NCBI RefSeq assembly: GCF_001984215.1
Contig: NZ_CP019420.1
Location: forward strand, 3,410,001-3,474,000
From: Mycobacterium sp. MS1601
GTDB lineage: Bacteria; Actinomycetota; Actinomycetes; Mycobacteriales; Mycobacteriaceae
Length of the DNA stretch: 64,000 nucleotides
Reading direction: 5' to 3'
Shown piece by piece: positions 28,115 through 36,099 of the stretch. How positions within the stretch are numbered: the stretch's first letter is position 1; every line of letters starts with the position of its first letter. A program made the translations under genes and the position numbers. Under the pieces are notes generated by a model that ran no database searches, was not told where the DNA came from, and saw only the letters and a program-made list of their open reading frames with translations.

Positions 28115-28421
28115 CGGGACTCCTGAGTGGGGAATGACGGGTGAAGACGGTGCTGACGCTGTCCGGTTCCACCAGTTCGTCGAAGCGTGCGACGACGGGC
28201 TTGAGCTCGGGTGCGTTGTCGCGCACCTGTTCCCAGTCGGGCCAGGAAGTCACCGTCATCACTTCGACGACCACACCGTCGTCGGAGAGGTAGACCTCGA
28301 ACCCCAGCACTTCGTCGAAACCGAGGCAGACCGGGCGGTCGAGCTCGGTGGAGAACTGTTCGAACTCGGCGACCGGCACCCCCGGCCGCAGGCGGAAGGT
28401 GTTGATGGCGCTGACGGTCAT
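28098..28421 (-). CDS. Small dabb/RedY-like protein
   Basis: The 107-residue protein (MTVSAINTFRLRPGVPVAEF, CLGFDEVLGFEVYLSDDG, VEVMTVTSWPDWEQVRDNAP) looks like a ferredoxin-like alpha-beta barrel of the RedY/HapK or Dabb type. Such proteins assist condensations or cyclisations or are small monooxygenase-like folds. It starts 1 bp after the aldehyde dehydrogenase stop and overlaps the oxidoreductase gene, so all three are co-transcribed. Function is unknown. Confidence 0.72.
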   Translation of the reverse strand: MTVSAINTFRLRPGVPVAEFEQFSTELDRPVCLGFDEVLGFEVYLSDDGVVVEVMTVTSWPDWEQVRDNAPELKPVVARFDELVEPDSVSTVFTRHSPLRSPDAHSL

Positions 28422-28422
28422 G

Positions 28423-29859
28423 TCAGGCGCTTTCACGGTTGATCATCACGTGCTTGATCTCGGTGTACTCCTCGAGCGCGTACACCGACATGTCCTTGCC
28501 GTTGCCGGACTGCTTGAAGCCGCCGTGCGGCATCTCCGGGGTGACGGGCAGGTGATCGTTGACCCAGACGGTGCCGAACTGCAGGTCGCTGGAGGCGGTC
28601 AGAGCCCGTCCGATGTCACGGGTGAACACCGAAGCGGCCAAACCATATTCGGTGTCGTTGGCCCAGGCGATCACGTCGTCGTTGTCGCCGAACCGGGTGA
28701 CCGAGGTGACCGGTCCGAACACCTCGGTGCTGACGATCTCGTCACCCTGGCGGGCGCCGACCACCACGGTGGGGGCGGTGTAGAAGCCGGTGCCCGGGTT
28801 GTCACCCTGGATGAGCTCGGTGTGCCCGGTGGCCTTGGCGCGGTTGACGAATCCCTCCACGCGGTCGCGGTGGGCGGCGGTGATCACTGGTCCCATGGCG
28901 GTGCTCTCCTGCGCGATATCGCCGAGATCGAGTTCCTTGACTGCCTTTTCGAGACCGGACACCAGGTCGTCATGCACGCTGTCGTGCGCGTAGACGCGCG
29001 AGGCGGCCATACAGTCCTGGCCGGAGTTGCAGAACGCGCCCTCCATGATCTTGGCGACGGTCAGTTCGATGTCCGCGTCCGGGTACACCAGCACCGGAGC
29101 CTTGCCGCCCAGTTCCAGGTGCAGGCGCTTGAGGTTGGTGTCGGCCGAGGCCCGCATCAGGGCCCGGCCGGTGTCCACCGAACCGGTCAGCGACGACATC
29201 CGCACGGCCGGGTGCGATACCAGGCGGGCGCCCACGTCCTCGCCGTCGCCGGTGATGACGTTCAGCACGCCGGCCGGGAACAGGTCGGCCGCCAGTTCGG
29301 CCAGCCGCAGCACCGAGAACGGCGTGTGCTCGGAAGGCTTGAGCACCAGGGTGTTTCCGGTGAGCAGGGCGGGGGAGATCTTCCAGATGGCCATCAGCAG
29401 CGGGTAGTTCCATGGGGCCACCGAGCCGACGACGCCCAGCGGGTCGCGGCGGATGATGCTGGTCTTGCCGGCGACGTACTCGCCGGCAGCACGGCCTTCG
29501 AGGGTCCGGGCGGCGCCGGCGAAGAAGCGGAGGTGATCTGGGATCATCTCCATCTCCTCCAGGGCAAGCCCGATCGGCTTGCCCACGTTGCGGGACTCGA
29601 TCTCGGCGAGGGTGCGCGCATCGTCTTCCACACGGTCGGCGAGCTTGAGGAAGGCACGGGCGCGTTCACCGACGGGCGTGCGGGCCCAATCCGGGAAAGC
29701 AGCAGCTGCCGCGGTGACGGCGGTGTCGACATCGGCGACGGTGCCGTGCGCCATCTCGGCGAACGCCTCGCCGGTGGCGGGTGCGGGAATCGGCACCTTG
29801 GCGCCCTCGGCTGCGGCGGTCCACTTTCCGTCGATGAACATCTTGTCGTGAAAGGTCAT
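28423..29859 (-). CDS. Aldehyde dehydrogenase (aminoaldehyde dehydrogenase-like)
   Basis: The 478-residue NAD(P)-dependent enzyme has the substrate channel motif APWNYPLLMAIWKISPALLTGNT, the catalytic Glu in LHLELGGKAPV, and the nucleophile in FCNSGQDCMAASR, with the Cys near residue 287. The closest named group by eye is gamma-aminobutyraldehyde/betaine-aldehyde dehydrogenase. It is encoded just after a TetR gene and near an APC-type amino-acid or amine permease, consistent with amine or amino-alcohol catabolism. The precise aldehyde is unknown. Confidence 0.9.
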   Translation of the reverse strand: MTFHDKMFIDGKWTAAAEGAKVPIPAPATGEAFAEMAHGTVADVDTAVTAAAAAFPDWARTPVGERARAFLKLADRVEDDARTLAEIESRNVGKPIGLALEEMEMIPDHLRFFAGAARTLEGRAAGEYVAGKTSIIRRDPLGVVGSVAPWNYPLLMAIWKISPALLTGNTLVLKPSEHTPFSVLRLAELAADLFPAGVLNVITGDGEDVGARLVSHPAVRMSSLTGSVDTGRALMRASADTNLKRLHLELGGKAPVLVYPDADIELTVAKIMEGAFCNSGQDCMAASRVYAHDSVHDDLVSGLEKAVKELDLGDIAQESTAMGPVITAAHRDRVEGFVNRAKATGHTELIQGDNPGTGFYTAPTVVVGARQGDEIVSTEVFGPVTSVTRFGDNDDVIAWANDTEYGLAASVFTRDIGRALTASSDLQFGTVWVNDHLPVTPEMPHGGFKQSGNGKDMSVYALEEYTEIKHVMINRESA

Positions 29860-29871
29860 GATGGCTCCAGT

Positions 29872-30438
29872 TCAGTTCAGGCCGGACTTGGCGGCCGTGG
29901 TCAGCAGGGCGCGTATCGCGTCCTTCGAAATCGGTTGTTGAGCAATGGACATGTGCACCATCAGGCCCTCGACCACGACGTCGATCAGGCGGGCGGTGGC
30001 ACGGTCGAAGTGGTGGGCCAGGGCATCTTCGGCCCGCTCCATCCATTCCTGCGTGATGCGCTTGGTGTCGGCTCTGCGCACCGCGTCGCCGTACAGTTCG
30101 AAGGTGACGGCGAGTTCGTGGGGATTGGCGGCCAGATCGTCGGTGATGGCCAGGACGATGCACTCGATCAGGTCTGATTCCGAATCGCAGGCTGCCAACC
30201 GGTTCTCGAAGCGGGTGGCCAACTTGTCGACGTGCGTCCGGAAGGCGAGCTGCACGATGTCGTCGAGTGTCTTGAAGTGGTAGGTGAGGGAACCGAGGGG
30301 GACGTCGGCGGCTTCGCCGATGGCGCGGTGGGTGATTCCCGCTACTCCGTCGCGGGCCAGCACCGCCAGCGCCGATTCCACGATGCGCTCCTTTCGGTCG
30401 GGGTCGTGACGGCGAGCGCGCCGGGGAGCCGTGGCCAT
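29872..30438 (-). CDS. TetR-family regulator of the amine/aldehyde segment
   Basis: The 188-residue protein starts at ATG 30438 with AAGGAAGG 8 bp upstream. Its HTH reads RKERIVESALAVLARDGVAG, ITHRAIGEAADVPLGSLTYHF, the TetR pattern, with a C-terminal effector domain. It lies between the permease (upstream, same strand) and the aldehyde dehydrogenase gene (12 bp downstream). Paired direct repeats in its promoter at 30464-30498 are candidate operators. A longer in-frame start is possible but has no ribosome binding site. Confidence 0.87.
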   Translation of the reverse strand: MATAPRRARRHDPDRKERIVESALAVLARDGVAGITHRAIGEAADVPLGSLTYHFKTLDDIVQLAFRTHVDKLATRFENRLAACDSESDLIECIVLAITDDLAANPHELAVTFELYGDAVRRADTKRITQEWMERAEDALAHHFDRATARLIDVVVEGLMVHMSIAQQPISKDAIRALLTTAAKSGLN

Positions 30439-30463
30439 ATCGGACCTTCCTTTAGGAACGTCT

Positions 30464-30498
30464 GTACGTATCGATGGGGACAAACGTACCTATCGATG
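30464..30498. repeat. 22-bp-spaced direct repeats in the TetR promoter
   Basis: GTACGTATCGATG (30464-30476) and GTACCTATCGATG (30486-30498) differ at one base and start 22 bp apart, about two helical turns. They lie 26-60 bp upstream of the TetR ATG, in the gap after the permease stop. The spacing suggests two dimers or a tandem operator for this regulator. Confidence 0.55.
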
Positions 30499-30530
30499 CC
30501 CCGGCGTGCTCGCTTTCGGCTGAATGTGCC

Positions 30531-32069
30531 TCAGACGGCTTCGGGAGCGGGGTCGGCGAGGTCGCGTTCGTCGAGCGCCTTGCCCACCAGCTCATAGCGG
30601 TCCGGTGCGAAGAAACGCAGATACAGCCCGTAAGCGATGCCGGCGAGCAGTGCCAGGAACACCAGCGACACCATCAGCACCGCGGTGGCCCCCTGCACAC
30701 CCAGCAGGATGTCCAGGCTGTCGAGGGTGAGGATGAAGAAACCGGCGAGGCCGATGATCGCCAGGATTGGAGCGATCACGGTGTTCCACGGCCGCTTGTC
30801 CACGTTCGACTTGCGGAAGAAGGCGAAGATCGCGATTCCGGCCACCAGCTGCGAGGCGATGACGCCGATGGTGCCGATGCCGGTGGCCCACGTGAACAGC
30901 GTGGCGAACGGATCCTGGCCCGCGATGGCGAAGGCCAGGATGACCACTCCCACCATCACGCTCTGCACAATGGACGCCACCCACGGCGTCTGACGCTGCG
31001 GCAGGGTCCACCCCAGCGGCTTCCACACCAGGCCTTGACGACCCAGTGAGAACAGGTAGCGCGACACGTTGTTGTGGAACGTCACGATGGCCGCGAACGT
31101 GGCCGTGACGATCAGGATCTGGAACAGCAGCGAGATGTTGTGGCCGATGATGGTGTCGCTGGCGACGAAGATGAAGTTTCCACCGGTCTCGGTGGCGATG
31201 GCCACCACGTTGCCCAGGCCCAGCGCGTTCATGATCAGCCAGCCCGACACGGCGTAGAGGACACCCATGAACGCGATGGACAGGTAGGTGGCCCGGGGAA
31301 TGGTTCGGGCTGGATCCCGGGCTTCCTCACCGTAGATGGCCGACCCCTCGAAGCCGATGAAGGACGCATGCGCGAACATCAGTGCCACACCGAGCGCGCC
31401 GGCCAGCACCACACTCGGGTTGAAGGGTTCGAAGCTGAACTCCGACACCGGAACCGCATCACCGAAGAGGCTGAAGACGCTCAGCACGGTGATCATCAGG
31501 ACCTCGAGTGTCATGAACACCCCGAGCACGCGGGCCCCGGAGTGCACCCCCTGTACGCCCAGGCCCAGGCACAGTAGCAGGCCGACGAAGGCGTACACCC
31601 ACCAGGGCACGCTGAGGCCCAGTGCCGGATTGAGCAATTCGGCTGCGTAGTAACCGAATCCGCCGTACAGACCGGCCTGGATCGCGTTGTAGGCGAAGAT
31701 CGCCAGCGACGCCGAACCCAGCCCGGCGACCCGGCCGAGCCCCAGTGTGACGTAGGCGTAGAAGGCGCCGGCGTTGGTGACGTGGCGGCTCATCGCGACG
31801 TAGCCGACCGCGAAGATCATCAGCACCACGGCGGCGATGACGAAGGCTCCGGGCATTCCGACGCCATTGCCGGCGCCGATGATGATGGGGAACAGCGCCA
31901 CGACCACGGTCAGTGGGGACGCGGCGGCGATGATGTAGAAGAAGATGCTCGGAACGCCGAGGGTGTTCTCTTTCAGGCCGTGGTTACGGCGCCCGCCGGG
32001 TTCGGTGGGAGTGACGGGCGCCGTCGTGGTCGGCCGTCGTGCGGGTTTGGGTGCGGTGACATTCTCCAT
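30531..32069 (-). CDS. APC-superfamily amino acid/amine permease
   Basis: The 512-residue polytopic protein has about 12 membrane helices and the APC core motif FFYIIAAASPLTVVVALFPI followed by GNGVGMPGAFVIAAVVLMIF in TM1-TM2. Other conserved pieces are FIGFEGSAIYGEEARDPART (TM6 region) and FHNNVSRYLFSLGRQGL. It imports an amino acid, polyamine or related cation by proton symport. It lies downstream of the aldolase/dehydrogenase pair and upstream of the TetR/aldehyde dehydrogenase pair, so it may feed either route. Confidence 0.9.
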   Translation of the reverse strand: MENVTAPKPARRPTTTAPVTPTEPGGRRNHGLKENTLGVPSIFFYIIAAASPLTVVVALFPIIIGAGNGVGMPGAFVIAAVVLMIFAVGYVAMSRHVTNAGAFYAYVTLGLGRVAGLGSASLAIFAYNAIQAGLYGGFGYYAAELLNPALGLSVPWWVYAFVGLLLCLGLGVQGVHSGARVLGVFMTLEVLMITVLSVFSLFGDAVPVSEFSFEPFNPSVVLAGALGVALMFAHASFIGFEGSAIYGEEARDPARTIPRATYLSIAFMGVLYAVSGWLIMNALGLGNVVAIATETGGNFIFVASDTIIGHNISLLFQILIVTATFAAIVTFHNNVSRYLFSLGRQGLVWKPLGWTLPQRQTPWVASIVQSVMVGVVILAFAIAGQDPFATLFTWATGIGTIGVIASQLVAGIAIFAFFRKSNVDKRPWNTVIAPILAIIGLAGFFILTLDSLDILLGVQGATAVLMVSLVFLALLAGIAYGLYLRFFAPDRYELVGKALDERDLADPAPEAV

Positions 32070-32178
32070 GGTGTTTCATCTCTCGTGGCTTGGGACGATC
32101 GTAGGGGGCGGATCCGCGTCGAATCCGTTTCCAGGTGCCTGGCGATCGATCACCGGGCACGGTGGAGAAAGCGACTGT

Positions 32179-33183
32179 TCACCTCCTCATGTCCAGCGCG
32201 AGATCGGTGAGCAGGTCTTCCTGGCCACCCACCATCGCGCGGCGGCCGGCCTCGACCAGTAGGTCCCGGGTGTCGACACCGATGTCGGCGGCGAGACGTT
32301 CGGCGTGCAACAGGAAGCTCGAGTACACCCCGGCGTAGCCCAGCGTGAGGGTCTCGCGGTCCACCCGCACCGGGCGGCGTTGCAGCGGGCGCACCAGGTC
32401 GTCGGCGGCGTCCATGAGCGCGAACAGATCGCACCCGTGGGCCCAGCTGTTGAGATCGGCCACCGCGATGAACGCCTCCAGCGGACAATTGCCCGCCCCG
32501 GCGCCCAGTCCGGTCAGTGACGCATCCACCCGGTGTGCGCCCTCCTCCACGGCGGTGACCGAATTGGCCACGCCCAGAGCCAGATTGTGGTGGGCGTGCA
32601 CGCCAATGGTGGTGGCCGGATCGAGCACGCCACGGTAGGCCTGCACCCGCTCGCGCACGCCGGTCATGGTGAGCCGGCCCCCGGAATCGGTGACGTATAC
32701 GCACCCTGCTCCGGCGTCCTCCATGATCTTCGCCTGCGCCGCCAGGGTTTCCGGGTCGGTCAGGTGCGCCATCATCAGGAAGCCGGCCACGTCCAGACCC
32801 AGGTCCACTGCGGTGCCGATGTGCTGGCGGGCGATGTCGGCCTCGGTGCAGTGGGTGGCGATTCGCACCGAGGTGACGCCGAGGTCCACGGCAGCGCGCA
32901 GGTCGTCGACGGTGCCGATGCCCGGCAGCAGCAGCGTGGTGAGCCGGGCGTTGTTGATGACATCGGCTGCGGCGGCGATCCATTCGGCATCACTGTGGGC
33001 GCCGGCCCCGTAGGTCAGACTGCCGCCGGCCAGGCCGTCACCGTGGGCCACCTCGATGGCGGTGACACCGGCCTGATCGAGCGCCCGGGCGATGCGGCGG
33101 ACGTCGGCGAGGGTGAACGAGTGTCCGATGGCGTGCATGCCGTCGCGCAGGGTGACGTCCTGGATGTAGAGGCCGTCGTTCAC
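32179..33183 (-). CDS. 4-hydroxy-2-oxovalerate aldolase-like enzyme
   Basis: The 334-residue DRE-TIM metallolyase begins [20 protein letters not shown], with the catalytic Arg-Asp and a metal-binding Asp. The metal-binding [14 protein letters not shown] and the C-terminal DmpG communication domain follow. It cleaves 4-hydroxy-2-oxo acids to pyruvate and an aldehyde. The ATG overlaps the stop of the acylating aldehyde dehydrogenase gene by 4 bp; in known pairs (DmpG/DmpF, HsaF/HsaG) the toxic aldehyde is channelled between them. It is a paralog outside the usual cholesterol locus, so the natural substrate may differ. Confidence 0.92.
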   Translation of the reverse strand: MNDGLYIQDVTLRDGMHAIGHSFTLADVRRIARALDQAGVTAIEVAHGDGLAGGSLTYGAGAHSDAEWIAAAADVINNARLTTLLLPGIGTVDDLRAAVDLGVTSVRIATHCTEADIARQHIGTAVDLGLDVAGFLMMAHLTDPETLAAQAKIMEDAGAGCVYVTDSGGRLTMTGVRERVQAYRGVLDPATTIGVHAHHNLALGVANSVTAVEEGAHRVDASLTGLGAGAGNCPLEAFIAVADLNSWAHGCDLFALMDAADDLVRPLQRRPVRVDRETLTLGYAGVYSSFLLHAERLAADIGVDTRDLLVEAGRRAMVGGQEDLLTDLALDMRR

Positions 33184-34130
33184 AGTGGCACCCCCGTGGT
33201 CGAGACCGCGTGCTCGGCCACCCGGACCGCCGCGGCGGTCATGATGTCGAGGTTGCCGGCGTAGGTGGGCAGGTAGTCGCCGGCGCCCTCCACCTCCAGG
33301 AACACCGTGACCTGGGTGAGGTCGGACGCTCGATCCGCCTCGGCGACAAGCCTTCTGCGGGCGTCGCCGGCAGGCACGGCGGCGAACTGGACGTCCTGGC
33401 GCAATCGGTAGCCCGGGACATAGCGGGCGACGTCACCCACCATCGCGACCACCGCCGCGCTGATCGCCGCGTGGTCCACACTCGACACCAGCGCGGCCAC
33501 GGTGTCGCGCATGATCATCGCCGGTTCCGCGGGGTTGAGCACGATGATCGCCTTACCGCGCGCGGCGCCACCGACCGTTTCCAGTGCCTGTGAGGTGGTC
33601 TGGGTGAACTCGTCGATGTTGGCCCGGGTGCCCGGACCCGCCGAGCGCGACGCGATGGAGGCGACGATCTCGGCGTAGTGCACCCGGGTGACCCGCGACA
33701 GCGCGGCGACGATCGGCACCGTCGCCTGGCCACCGCAGGTCACCATGTTCAGATTGCGCCGGCCAGCCAGGCCGGTGAGGTTGACCGCGGGCACCACGTA
33801 GGGACCGAGGGCGGCGGGAGTGAGATCGACGACGAGCCGGCCGGTGGGTTCCAGCCGGGCGTTGTTGTGCCGGTGGGCGTAGGCGCTGGTGGCGTCGAAC
33901 ACGACGTCGATGTCGTCGAAGACGCTCATGGCCAGCAGACCGTCCACCCCCTCGGCGGTGACCGCCACGTCCAGGCCCGCCGCCCGGGCCAAACCGTCAC
34001 TGCGCGGGTCGATTCCGACCATGGCGGCGATGTCGAGCACCTCCGACCGCCGCAGCTTGTACATCAGGTCGGTCCCGATGTTGCCGGAGCCGATCACCGC
34101 AGCCTTCGGGTGCCGTCGCGTGGTGTGCAT
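33180..34130 (-). CDS. Acetaldehyde dehydrogenase (acylating), DmpF-like
   Basis: The 316-residue protein has an N-terminal Rossmann fold ([20 protein letters not shown]), the nucleophilic Cys in [15 protein letters not shown], and C-terminal dimer/channel elements ([31 protein letters not shown]). It oxidises acetaldehyde or a homologue with CoA and NAD+ to acyl-CoA. It is coupled to the aldolase gene and starts 8 bp after the stop of an uncharacterised gene. Together the two enzymes yield pyruvate and acyl-CoA for central metabolism. Confidence 0.93.
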   Translation of the reverse strand: MHTTRRHPKAAVIGSGNIGTDLMYKLRRSEVLDIAAMVGIDPRSDGLARAAGLDVAVTAEGVDGLLAMSVFDDIDVVFDATSAYAHRHNNARLEPTGRLVVDLTPAALGPYVVPAVNLTGLAGRRNLNMVTCGGQATVPIVAALSRVTRVHYAEIVASIASRSAGPGTRANIDEFTQTTSQALETVGGAARGKAIIVLNPAEPAMIMRDTVAALVSSVDHAAISAAVVAMVGDVARYVPGYRLRQDVQFAAVPAGDARRRLVAEADRASDLTQVTVFLEVEGAGDYLPTYAGNLDIMTAAAVRVAEHAVSTTGVPL

Positions 34131-34138
34131 TTGTGATG

Positions 34139-35101
34139 TCAGTTCGTCAGCGCCGCAGCGGCCAGCCGGGACCGAGGTGAGACGGCCACACCGGGGGTGC
34201 TGGTGGCGACCAACTCGTTGAGGATGGCCGCGTGCCGGACCTTGTGGCGGATGAGTTCCTCGTGGAACTCGGGCCGGACCCAGCCGTTGTACATCACGGC
34301 CTCGGACTCACCTGGCTCGATCTTGAAGTAGACCGGGCCTGCGACGCGGGCGATGTCGCCGGCCTCCCAGAGCCGGTTCATCCCGCCGAACGACTCGAAG
34401 GTCTCGGCCCAGACATCCAGGGGCACATCGACATTGCGCCGGATGGCGCCGAGCATGGGCCGGCTCAGGTCGCCCACCGGGTTCACGCTGTCGGCGCCGA
34501 GGTCCTGCAGGATCTTGATGGAGGCGGGGTTGGCGTGGCCGGCGTAGACGGAGATCTTGAACTTCGCGTCAGCGGGGATGTGGCCGGCGTCGCGGGCTTT
34601 GTTGAGGATGTCGAGCACCCCCTCGTCCCAGACGAGTACCCCGCGTATGCCGGTGGAGAAGATGCGCAGGTAGTCGTCGAGCAGGTAGCGGATGTTGTCC
34701 ACCCCCCGGACGCGACGCCCACCGGCCTGACCTTCGGTGCTCAGGGCCTGACGGCCGGTGTCCCACCCGGTGCGCGGGCCGGGTACGGCGATCAGTTCGA
34801 TGTCGTTCTCGGCGGCCAGCGTGGCGACGTCACGCAGTTCCGAGGTGTTCAGCAGCGTGGTGCCACCGCCGAACGCGATGATGCGGTGAATGAAGACATC
34901 CTGCTTGGCGGCCTCGTCCAGGAGTGCCTCGAGGGTCGAAAGGCGTTCCACTCCAGAGATTTCCAGCCGGTACTTGCCGCCGTCGTCGAACGATTTGTCC
35001 GAGGTGGCCAGCGTGTAGTCATCGGCCGACAAGAGGCCTTGGGAGGCCAGGATGGCGGCTCCGTTCACCTCGGATGTACGGCTGTCGGCTGCGGGGGACA
35101 T
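34139..35101 (-). CDS. Uncharacterised barrel-like protein heading the aldolase operon
   Basis: The 320-residue soluble protein has segments typical of a TIM barrel ([100 protein letters not shown]). I cannot name the family firmly; it is loosely like proteins labelled peptidase U32, but the collagenase-type motif is not seen. It occupies the place where aldolase/dehydrogenase operons normally encode a 2-hydroxypentadienoate hydratase, so it may form the 4-hydroxy-2-oxo acid in this pathway. That role is inference only. AGGAGAT precedes the ATG at 35101. Confidence 0.75.
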   Translation of the reverse strand: MSPAADSRTSEVNGAAILASQGLLSADDYTLATSDKSFDDGGKYRLEISGVERLSTLEALLDEAAKQDVFIHRIIAFGGGTTLLNTSELRDVATLAAENDIELIAVPGPRTGWDTGRQALSTEGQAGGRRVRGVDNIRYLLDDYLRIFSTGIRGVLVWDEGVLDILNKARDAGHIPADAKFKISVYAGHANPASIKILQDLGADSVNPVGDLSRPMLGAIRRNVDVPLDVWAETFESFGGMNRLWEAGDIARVAGPVYFKIEPGESEAVMYNGWVRPEFHEELIRHKVRHAAILNELVATSTPGVAVSPRSRLAAAALTN

Positions 35102-35142
35102 TGCATCTCCTTAGGGGAAGCGGCTGTGCGGAGCGCTGAATT

Positions 35143-35153
35143 TCACTGAGTGA
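35143..35153. promoter_or_regulatory. Putative IclR operator, copy 1
   Basis: TCACT-G-AGTGA is a perfect 5+1+5 palindrome 42 bp upstream of the barrel-like gene. It shares the TTCACTG(A/G)GTGA core with the palindrome over the IclR start. The surrounding intergenic region is AT-rich (GAATGAAAAATCTAGAAG), as expected of a promoter. Confidence 0.55.
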
Positions 35154-35247
35154 TATCTGACTGCGCTGAATGAAAAATCTAGAAGACGCCCACCGCTCTG
35201 TCAACAGGAAGCGGGGCGGTCAGGGCTATCGCTGGGTGCTGGTAGCC

Positions 35248-35260
35248 TTCACTGGGTGAA
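35248..35260. promoter_or_regulatory. Putative IclR operator, copy 2 (over the iclR start)
   Basis: TTCAC-TGG-GTGAA is a perfect 5+3+5 palindrome that includes the IclR GTG start codon at 35256. Binding here would block iclR expression, so autoregulation is likely. It is about 105 bp from copy 1, close to ten helical turns, which would permit looping. Confidence 0.55.
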
Positions 35261-36029
35261 AGACGAGGCGAGGTCCGAGAAGGGGTCGAACCTGATCGGC
35301 GTGGAACGCACGGCCCGTATTCTGAGCGCGGTCGCCGACGCGGAGAACGGCAATCTGACCGAAATCGCAAGGCGCACAAGCCTCAACGAGGCGACGGTGT
35401 TGCGCTACCTCAACAGCCTCGCCGCACTGGGCTACGTCGAGCGGTTCAACACCGCCCAGTATCGGCTGGGCTGGGAGATTTTCCGGCTGGGCCAACGCGC
35501 CTTCTCTGGGCAGGTGCCCGCCGACGCGGTGCTGCCCACCATGGAGCGGCTGATGCTCGAGTTCAACGAAACTGTGAACTTCGCTGCCAACAAGGAGCGC
35601 AGCGTGGTCATTCTCGAAGTGGTCGAGGGCCGGCGCGCGGTCACCAAGCTCAGCAACGTCGGGCAGTCGGACCCGTGGCACGCCTCGGCGCTGGGCAAGG
35701 CCCTGATGGCCACCATGCCCGACAGCGTCTGGCGCGACATCGTGGCCTCATCCGGGTTGCCGGAGCTGACACCGCACACCATCACCACCATGAAGAAGAT
35801 GGCCGCCGAGATCACCGAGGTCCGCCAGCGAGGCTTCGCGGTGGACCGGGAAGAAGCCGCCGAAGAGCTGACCTGCGTGGCGGCGGCGGTTCCGGTGACC
35901 GGCGGCGGCCCGTCCCGCTATGCGCTGAGCATCAGCTTCCTGACTCACCGGTTGACACCGGAACGGCTGGAACACGCTGGGGCACAGGTGATCGCGGGAG
36001 CTGCGGAGATCGCCAAGAAGCTACCCTGA
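35256..36029 (+). CDS. IclR-family transcriptional regulator
   Basis: The 257-residue protein has the IclR winged HTH (LIGVERTARILSAVADAENG, NLTEIARRTSLNEATVLRYL, LAALGYVERFNTAQYRLGW) and the C-terminal effector domain (PWHASALGKALMATMP, RGFAVDREEAAEELTCVAAAV). IclR proteins usually control catabolic operons. This one is divergent from the barrel-like/aldehyde dehydrogenase/aldolase genes with two related palindromes between, so it most likely controls them. GTG 35256 is the first start consistent with the domain. Confidence 0.9.
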   Translation: MKDEARSEKGSNLIGVERTARILSAVADAENGNLTEIARRTSLNEATVLRYLNSLAALGYVERFNTAQYRLGWEIFRLGQRAFSGQVPADAVLPTMERLMLEFNETVNFAANKERSVVILEVVEGRRAVTKLSNVGQSDPWHASALGKALMATMPDSVWRDIVASSGLPELTPHTITTMKKMAAEITEVRQRGFAVDREEAAEELTCVAAAVPVTGGGPSRYALSISFLTHRLTPERLEHAGAQVIAGAAEIAKKLP

Positions 36030-36036
36030 CACCGAT

Positions 36037-36092
36037 CGAGACGGACCTCAGTCGACAGATTCAGCCGATTCTGTCGACTGAGTTCCGTCTCG
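36037..36092. terminator. 22-bp inverted repeat between iclR and the MMPL gene
   Basis: Arms 36037-36058 and 36071-36092 match over 22 bp with one mismatch, around a 12-nt loop. The inner 12 bp (CTCAGTCGACAG/CTGTCGACTGAG) are perfect. It lies between two convergent genes, 8 bp after one stop and 8 bp before the other, and probably terminates both. Confidence 0.72.
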
Positions 36093-36099
36093 ACGGCGC

